Source: UBA2211 sp035404185
GTDB lineage: Bacteria > Patescibacteriota > Minisyncoccia > Minisyncoccales > Minisyncoccaceae
Direction of reading: 5' to 3'
Length of the DNA stretch: 64,000 nt
NCBI GenBank assembly: GCA_965230985.1
Contig: OZ246399.1
Coordinates: forward strand, 1 to 64,000
Of the stretch, positions 58,802-64,000 are shown in pieces. Each line of letters opens with the position of its first letter. The first letter of the stretch is position 1. Position numbers and translations under genes: made by a program. Under the pieces are notes generated by a model. It ran no database searches and had not been told where the DNA came from. It worked only from the letters and a program-made list of their open reading frames with translations.

Positions 58802-60190
58802 TCAAAAATTAACAGGATCTCCTTCTTTCACTAAAAATACCTTCTCTTTTTTTGCCAAAGCAATCATTTCTTTGGTAAATCCACTTTTACTAAATATTAT
58901 AAAATACTCTTTCCTTCGTTCGTTGTTCCATTTTACTTCAACTGATTTTCTTTTTAAATCGTAAAAAATCGATTTATCAACAAGATTATTTGACCATTTA
59001 CATTCACCAAAAATAATTTCTTTTGTTTTTTTGTTGACCCCAACAATATCTATTTCTTCTTCTTTTTTCCACCATCTACCTATTCTTTCAAAAGAAAATA
59101 TTTTATTTCTAAAATCAGATAATAATTCTCTACAAACTTTTTCGTAAGTATTAGCTTTTATCGCTCCAAATGTTTCTTCTATCTTTCTTGAGACCTCATC
59201 ATATCTTTCTATTTCTAAATCACTCTTATAGGGGAAAACGTACTGAAACCAAAATCTTAAAAAATTATCTGATATTTTATATATCCCCTGTTTTGATTTT
59301 TGTAAATTTTCTTCTGTAACAGGCACTTCTTTTTCCATTAATTGCAATTTAACAAGTACATCGATATATTTGGTAAGAATATTTTTTTCAAGTCCAGTAT
59401 CATTAGATATTTCTCCAAATTTTGTTTTGCTCCAAGAAATAGCCCTTAAAATAGATAAATAGCTTTTAGGCTCCCTTAATTCTTCTTTTAAAATAAATTC
59501 TACCTCGTTATATAAAAAAGATGTTTTTTTAAAAATATTGGTTTTAATATTTTCATCAAGAGATATTTCTTTTTTAATCTCTAGGAGATAAGCAGGCATT
59601 CCCCCGCAAATAGTGTAAATACTTAAAAAATCATCAAAACTTTTTTCAGGAAAAAACTGCCATGCCTGCTTAAAAGTTAAAGGATTTATCTGAGCCTGTC
59701 CAGTTCTTCTTCCAAAAAGAGGAGATTTGTAAGATAATACTTCAGACTCCATCATAGAAATACTTGATCCAGACAAAATTAAAAATATTTTACTTCCTTT
59801 TAAATACTCTTCCCACCCTTTTTGAAATAAAGAACTAATAGATTTATTTGTTTCAACAATATAAGGATATTCATCTACAGCAAAAACAAATCTATCTTTA
59901 GTCTTTTCTTTCAAATATTGAAAAAGATCAAGCCATTCGTTAAAACCATTTTTAACTAATAGCTTATCGTTAAAATAATTCCCAAAAAGCATTCCAAGTT
60001 CCTTTAGTTGATCCCTATCAGATCTTTTATCGGCTACAAAATAAATAGAAGGCTTGTTTTTAATAAACTGCTTAATTAATTCTGTCTTTCCAACCCTTCT
60101 TTTTCCATAGATTATAAAAAACTCAGAAGAATCTTCTTTCCATCTTTTGTTTAATTCATCTAATTCTGATTGACGATTTATAAATTTCAT
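58802..60190 (-). CDS. AAA ATPase with DUF234/nuclease-like C-terminal domain
   Basis: 462 residues. FINRQSELDELNK opening, Walker A YGKRRVGKTELIKQF, Walker B FVFAVDEYPYIV and ILSGSS, then a winged-helix region and a C-terminal DUF234-type domain with DIVGVNKKTKEIIFGECKW, reminiscent of an Asp ... Glu-x-Lys restriction-nuclease core. This is the archaeal-type ATPase_2 group; role unknown, often linked with mobile or defence contexts. The promoter TTGACA-17-TATACT is flanked by an ACCTACT/AGTAGGT repeat. Confidence 0.85.
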   Translation of the reverse strand: MKFINRQSELDELNKRWKEDSSEFFIIYGKRRVGKTELIKQFIKNKPSIYFVADKRSDRDQLKELGMLFGNYFNDKLLVKNGFNEWLDLFQYLKEKTKDRFVFAVDEYPYIVETNKSISSLFQKGWEEYLKGSKIFLILSGSSISMMESEVLSYKSPLFGRRTGQAQINPLTFKQAWQFFPEKSFDDFLSIYTICGGMPAYLLEIKKEISLDENIKTNIFKKTSFLYNEVEFILKEELREPKSYLSILRAISWSKTKFGEISNDTGLEKNILTKYIDVLVKLQLMEKEVPVTEENLQKSKQGIYKISDNFLRFWFQYVFPYKSDLEIERYDEVSRKIEETFGAIKANTYEKVCRELLSDFRNKIFSFERIGRWWKKEEEIDIVGVNKKTKEIIFGECKWSNNLVDKSIFYDLKRKSVEVKWNNERRKEYFIIFSKSGFTKEMIALAKKEKVFLVKEGDPVNF

Positions 60191-60196
60191 ATATTT

Positions 60197-60239
60197 ACCT
60201 ACTTTAGATAAGTATACTCACGAGTAGGTTTTATGTCAA
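60197..60239 (-). promoter_or_regulatory. ATPase promoter flanked by inverted repeat
   Basis: TTGACA (60234-60239), 17 nt, TATACT (60211-60216). ACCTACT (60197-60203) and AGTAGGT (60223-60229) bracket the -10 box, suggesting a dimeric operator. Confidence 0.65.
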
Positions 60240-60338
60240 GGCTTCCCTTTTTCTTTTATAAAAACCTTATTATCATTTAATTTAATTTTAAGATTACAAT
60301 CCTATGATTACATTCAATTTTAGGATTGCTAACATTCC

Positions 60339-60638
60339 TTATTTCCCCTTCTTTAATAATATCTTATAAACCCCATCAAGGAAGTCTCCTCCGGCATATC
60401 CGATGATAAAGGCAGTGGCTGAAGAAATATATTTAACTCCTTCAAACGAAATGAATGAGTTGTTTATCGCTAACGCAACTAATAATCCGACTATTCCTGA
60501 CAAAAACATCATTACGAAAAAATACGGGAGATTGAATCCAGTATTCTTATAATCATATTGATGTTTTAAAAATCCAATTAGACCCCTTACTACTCCTCCT
60601 CCGAATCCGGCGATTAAGATAGAAATGTAAAATGCCAT
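60339..60638 (-). CDS. Membrane protein, 99 aa
   Basis: Three predicted helices (about 4-22, 38-60, 72-90) with Gly-rich starts (GFGGGVVRGLIGF) and YAGGDFLDGVYKILLKKG at the end. No family recognised; the GxGG...G pattern recalls small membrane proteins common in Patescibacteria. It starts 10 bp after the metalloprotease-like gene. Confidence 0.65.
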   Translation of the reverse strand: MAFYISILIAGFGGGVVRGLIGFLKHQYDYKNTGFNLPYFFVMMFLSGIVGLLVALAINNSFISFEGVKYISSATAFIIGYAGGDFLDGVYKILLKKGK

Positions 60639-60648
60639 GTTATTTTAA

Positions 60649-62109
60649 TTAAAATTTTAATTTGCCTTGAGAGACAAGATAAATAATTACTCTTAATAAA
60701 ACTATTAAAAGTTCCTCCTTATTCATTTGGTTTAATGGCTTTTCAATCGTAAAAGGAAGCTTGATTGTATTATTGTCGGTTTCTACTTGATTTTCTTTGG
60801 CATAGGTATTAGCAGTCATAGAATAAAAATAGGTCTGACTGTCTGATTCTTTATTATTATCACTAACTGATGGAATTACAGTAACTGAATATATGTCTTT
60901 CCCTATATTAGAAATAACTAATTCTGATTCAAAATTTTTATCTAATCTCGTAAAACCAATGCTCATTTCTCCAGAAATACTTTTAATAATATGTGGTATT
61001 TGCTTAATTGTCCCCGAAGGATTAGAAATTTTAATCTTTAAATCTCCACTTCCACCAGTAAACTTTTGCCAATGAGATGAATAATTATTTAAAAATTGAC
61101 CTAAATACAAAGTACTGTCTCCTGAAAAAGGAAGGAAGTTACTAAAAGGAATAACATGTAAATTTATTAAGTTCTTATCTTTAAAACAATATCTTGCTCC
61201 CATTGAACAATCATTAAGATATGTGGCTATTGTCCAATCAGAAAAAACATCAGAAAATGTTTCTTTGTGTCCATTTTTTAACAATGCCTCATTGATACTT
61301 TCGATTCCATTTTTATCTGATTTTAAAGAATCTGTTAATATCACTAATCCATATTGATCCACCAAGTAATGAATAAAAGAATTAATTACTCCGTAATCAT
61401 ATGAAGAATTATTCCATTCGGTTAAGGAATCATATGGTTTTTCTAAAAAACTATTCAATCTTGATTTAAGATAACTATTTTCACCGTCATTATAACCCAT
61501 TAAAGTAATAGTATACTCAGCCCTAGCCTCATTAAGCCATACAGCCTCACTGGTTCCATTTTTTAATTCTTTTTGATTTAGGGTTATTAAATGGGTAAAT
61601 TCATGAGCTAACGTTTCTTTAAGAAATTGTCCAGTAAGCAAACTGACATTAATGTAAGCCATTTCCCTTTGATTAGATAAAGGATTAACTGTTTTTTCGT
61701 ATTCATCAATATTCCTAACATACCCTTTAACATTACTATTGGTTTGATAGAATAAAACCGTTATTCTTCTGTCTTTATCTACTCCAGGAATAGCTTCAGT
61801 TCCAAAAGTTGAAGTCAGCTTAGGGTAGATATTTAAATTAAATTCACTTCCCAAGCTTTCCATAACAACACCGATTTGGTCTTTTTCTGTCTGAGTTTTT
61901 GAATTCCACCAATCAGTTTCGACATAAAAATACAATCTGTCTGGAGATTTAATTAGGGTAGCTGAGACCTGACTTTTGTTATTGGGAGTAAATCCCTGTT
62001 CGACATAAAAATTAGTCTTATCCCCGGTATTATCAGCCATTACAAAAAATGGCATAACAAAAAATATTGATAAAATAAAAATATATAATTTAAAATTAGT
62101 TAATTTCAT
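60649..62109 (-). CDS. Secreted zinc-metalloprotease-like protein with C-terminal sorting-like motif
   Basis: 486 residues. Signal peptide (LYIFILSIFFVMPFFVMA, cleaved near DNTGD). LAHEFTHLIT gives the HExxH zinc site, with a downstream Glu in WLNEARAEYT, as in gluzincin-like families. The last 35 residues, EKPLNQMNKEELLIVLLRVI then a hydrophobic end QGKLKF, closely match the end of the neighbouring 547-aa protein. Inferred: an exported protease anchored or sorted by that tail. TTGTTT-16-TAGAAT ends 8 nt before ATG, so the mRNA is probably leaderless. Confidence 0.72.
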   Translation of the reverse strand: MKLTNFKLYIFILSIFFVMPFFVMADNTGDKTNFYVEQGFTPNNKSQVSATLIKSPDRLYFYVETDWWNSKTQTEKDQIGVVMESLGSEFNLNIYPKLTSTFGTEAIPGVDKDRRITVLFYQTNSNVKGYVRNIDEYEKTVNPLSNQREMAYINVSLLTGQFLKETLAHEFTHLITLNQKELKNGTSEAVWLNEARAEYTITLMGYNDGENSYLKSRLNSFLEKPYDSLTEWNNSSYDYGVINSFIHYLVDQYGLVILTDSLKSDKNGIESINEALLKNGHKETFSDVFSDWTIATYLNDCSMGARYCFKDKNLINLHVIPFSNFLPFSGDSTLYLGQFLNNYSSHWQKFTGGSGDLKIKISNPSGTIKQIPHIIKSISGEMSIGFTRLDKNFESELVISNIGKDIYSVTVIPSVSDNNKESDSQTYFYSMTANTYAKENQVETDNNTIKLPFTIEKPLNQMNKEELLIVLLRVIIYLVSQGKLKF

Positions 62110-62191
62110 TATTTTTTATTCTAACACATGGAAATAAAAAAACAACTAGATACGATTTTTATCATGTTATGTCTTATGCTTTTGAAAAATC

Positions 62192-62212
62192 AAAAACCTC
62201 CCAAAAGGGAGG
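62192..62212 (-). terminator. Terminator of the 547-aa surface protein gene
   Basis: CCTCCC-TTTT-GGGAGG followed by TTTTTG on the minus strand. Confidence 0.92.
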
Positions 62213-62228
62213 CTTTTAAATTTTCTTT

Positions 62229-63872
62229 CTATAGATGAGTTAATTTTCCTTGTACTATTAAAGTTAAAATTAATCTTAATACTGTATTAATAAGCTCATC
62301 TTTAGTCATTTCATTTAACGGTTTACTTATAGTTATCGGTCCAAGCTGTTGAGTAGTTGTAGTCGTTGGGGTGGTTGTAGTAGTGGTAGTTGGAGTAGTT
62401 GTAGTCGTTGGGGTGGTTGTAGTAGTGGTAGTTGGAGTAGTTGTAGTCGTTGGGGTGGTTGTAGTAGATCCTCCACTAGAACCTGAACCACTTCCTCCGC
62501 CATAAGAAATTTCAAAAGGAGAAATTGCAAGAGATGTGCTAGCATTTGAATAAACATCAGTAACGATAATGCTGCAATTGCTGTATCTTGCTGGACTCAT
62601 AGAAACAAAAGTAATGGTATTGTTTCCGGCTGTCGCTGATGTTGTTGCACTACTACATGCTCCGCTATAAGCGATTGTACCAGCTTCAGTAGCGCTAAAT
62701 ACATAGCTCGGGGTTAGCGTATTTGCTGTTCCAACTGCAGTAACCTGAGCTAAAACAGGGGCAAGATTGTCAGTAATGGTTTTAGCTGTCGAAGCATCTG
62801 CATTGGTGGGAACATCAGTTACTGTTGCGGCAGGATTTAAAGTATCTCCACTAGCAACAGTTGTACTTGCACCCAATGTAACTGTTAAAACTGTATTGCT
62901 AACAGTCCAACCTACGGTTACGCTATCAAAAGTATGACTACCACTTAACCCTAAGTCGGAATCTAAATGAGCCTTAGAATCAACCCTAACTGTGGCTGTA
63001 GCTATTGGTTCACTAAAAGTCAAAACTAATTTATCAGTACCATCAATAGTTGTATTACTGTTGCTATCGGTCCAAGTAACGGTTAATACTTTCGGACCAA
63101 CATTATCAGTAATAGTTTTGGCTGATGAAGCATCTGCAACACCTGCGATATCAGTTACTGTTGCGGCAGGATTTAAAGTATCTCCACTAGCAACAGTTGT
63201 TCCTGTTCCTAAAGTTATTGTTAAAATTTTGCCTGTAGCATCCCAAGAAGCAACAACCGCTGCTCCACCAATTGTATGTCCACCGCTTAATCCAATATCT
63301 GTATTTAAATTAGCAACTGAATCAGTCCTTACTGTTGCTGGATCTATTTTTTCACTAAAAGTTAAAACTAAAGTATCTGTAGCATCAATCTTTGTACTGC
63401 TATTTGTATCAGTCCAAACAACAGTATTAAGAGTAGGAGCAACAGTATCGGCAGCAGGAATAGCTACTGGCGCGAGAGTTAAATCTCCTGCTCCCCCAGC
63501 ATCGGTAACAGTATCATCTGGATCGCAGGTATCAGCCGCGGCGACAGTTGCGTCAGTACCCAATGTAACCGTTAAAATAGTATTAGTTGGTCCATTCCAA
63601 GCAATGGCTAATCCTGCAGCTGACGTACCGAAGGTATGAGCACTTAGACCTAAATCACTATCTAATTGAGCCAAGCGCACGGTTGCTGTAGCCATAGCTT
63701 CACTAAAAGTGAAAGCTATCGTGTCCCCTGTATTATAAGTACCACTGCCGTCAATATCGTTCCAAACAATAGTATTAAGAGTCGGCTCTCCAGCAGCGAA
63801 TACTGTAGACAATCCTGTAATCACCATTGTTATAGCAATTATCAGTCCGAATATTTTAAATTTTGAATTCAT
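62229..63872 (-). CDS. Large secreted repeat protein, probable S-layer or adhesin
   Basis: 547 residues. Signal peptide (IIAITMVITGLSTVFAAG). Three homologous domains of about 105-115 residues, each with a W-x-D-x-(N/D)-x-(N/S)-x-x-I-D-x-T-D metal-binding-like loop, then LTFSE and TVTLG, a bacterial Ig-like/surface-domain pattern. Next a Thr/Pro linker, then SKPLNEMTKDELINTVLRLI and a hydrophobic end. Composition is richer in G/C than neighbours, as often seen in highly expressed surface proteins of these genomes. Surface location inferred. Confidence 0.75.
   Translation of the reverse strand: MNSKFKIFGLIIAITMVITGLSTVFAAGEPTLNTIVWNDIDGSGTYNTGDTIAFTFSEAMATATVRLAQLDSDLGLSAHTFGTSAAGLAIAWNGPTNTILTVTLGTDATVAAADTCDPDDTVTDAGGAGDLTLAPVAIPAADTVAPTLNTVVWTDTNSSTKIDATDTLVLTFSEKIDPATVRTDSVANLNTDIGLSGGHTIGGAAVVASWDATGKILTITLGTGTTVASGDTLNPAATVTDIAGVADASSAKTITDNVGPKVLTVTWTDSNSNTTIDGTDKLVLTFSEPIATATVRVDSKAHLDSDLGLSGSHTFDSVTVGWTVSNTVLTVTLGASTTVASGDTLNPAATVTDVPTNADASTAKTITDNLAPVLAQVTAVGTANTLTPSYVFSATEAGTIAYSGACSSATTSATAGNNTITFVSMSPARYSNCSIIVTDVYSNASTSLAISPFEISYGGGSGSGSSGGSTTTTPTTTTTPTTTTTTTPTTTTTPTTTTTTTPTTTTTQQLGPITISKPLNEMTKDELINTVLRLILTLIVQGKLTHL
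62350..62470 (-). repeat. 42-bp repeats encoding a Thr/Pro linker
   Basis: The sequence GTAGTCGTTGGGGTGG recurs at 62359, 62401 and 62443, a 42-bp period giving TTTTT-P runs, a likely flexible or glycosylated stalk. Confidence 0.9.
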
Positions 63873-63902
63873 ATTTAATTTTTATTTTATTATTTTAATA
63901 AC

Positions 63903-63952
63903 AAAAAACCGCTAAAGAAACAGCCTGTCGACCCGACAAGTTCTTTAACGGT
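63903..63952 (-). terminator. Terminator of a gene beyond the window
   Basis: ACCGTTAAAGAA pairs with TTTCTTTAGCGGT, with an inner GTCG/CGAC, followed by TTTTTTG on the minus strand. It ends a minus-strand gene lying past position 64000 and precedes the 547-aa gene. Confidence 0.8.
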
Positions 63953-64000
63953 CTATTTATGTTTATAACTTTTGTTATCATTTTACTAACAAATAATATC

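Overview
The window is AT-rich, gene-dense and encodes a stripped-down bacterial core. I infer a Candidate Phyla Radiation / Patescibacteria genome, most likely Parcubacteria (Paceibacteria). Reasons: reduced aminoacyl-tRNA synthetases, a LAGLIDADG group I intron in 23S rRNA, unlinked 16S and 23S genes, PEGA-domain and baseplate-J-like envelope proteins, many small membrane proteins, and 16S primer-site mismatches. UGA is a stop: prfB carries the UGA-dependent +1 frameshift site, so the code-25 lineages are excluded.

Layout. 1-2905: 23S rRNA (minus, 3' end outside the window) with a 712-bp group I intron. 3.1-5.1 kb: three accessory genes. 5.1-12.3 kb: operon mreB-murA-holB-frr-rseP-proS-mreB. 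12.4-14.3 kb: a PEGA protein and a Nudix-like protein. 14.4-18.4 kb: infA-rpmJ-rpsM-rpsK-rpsD-rpoA-rplQ-rplM-rpsI. 18.4-21.5 kb: baseplate-J-like protein and alaS. 21.5-22.6 kb: a plus-strand array of four small membrane-protein genes in promoter/hairpin cassettes. 22.6-25.8 kb: MscS-like, PsbP-like and TerC-like proteins. 25.8-28.3 kb: 16S rRNA, a methyltransferase, tRNA-Ile and tRNA-Ala in one unit. 28.3-31.4 kb: tRNA-Thr, rpsB-tsf and small genes. 31.5-33.1 kb: rpmE-prfA, two tRNAs and a leaderless small gene. 33.1-41.3 kb: lytic transglycosylase, bL25, PfkB kinase, PEP synthase and ADP-forming acetyl-CoA synthetase. 41.4-47.5 kb: repeat-bearing pseudopilin, tRNA-Thr, FtsB-like protein, lepA and murJ. 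47.5-49.3 kb: RNase P RNA and a LexA-like/MazF-like pair. 49.4-58.6 kb: glycolysis/redox/division run (gap, glutaredoxin, eno, trxB, galU, ftsZ, HIT), then tRNA-Gln, ftsX, ftsE and prfB. 58.7-64 kb: AAA ATPase and large secreted proteins.

The expression machinery is the main interest. The 16S 3' end reads GGATCA followed by an A/T tract, with no CCTCC anti-Shine-Dalgarno, inside a recognisable processing stem. Many core genes (alaS, prfB, the PEGA gene, the TerC-like gene and others) have a -10 box only about 5-8 bases before ATG, so their mRNAs should be leaderless. RpoA lacks its C-terminal domain. RF1 lacks domain 1. Two protein genes take their UAG stop codon from bases 8-10 of the downstream tRNA. 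A minority of genes, mostly small accessory ones, keep leaders and GGAGG-type sites. That contrast, the small membrane-protein cassettes and the LexA-like/MazF-like pair are the best candidates for undescribed biology.
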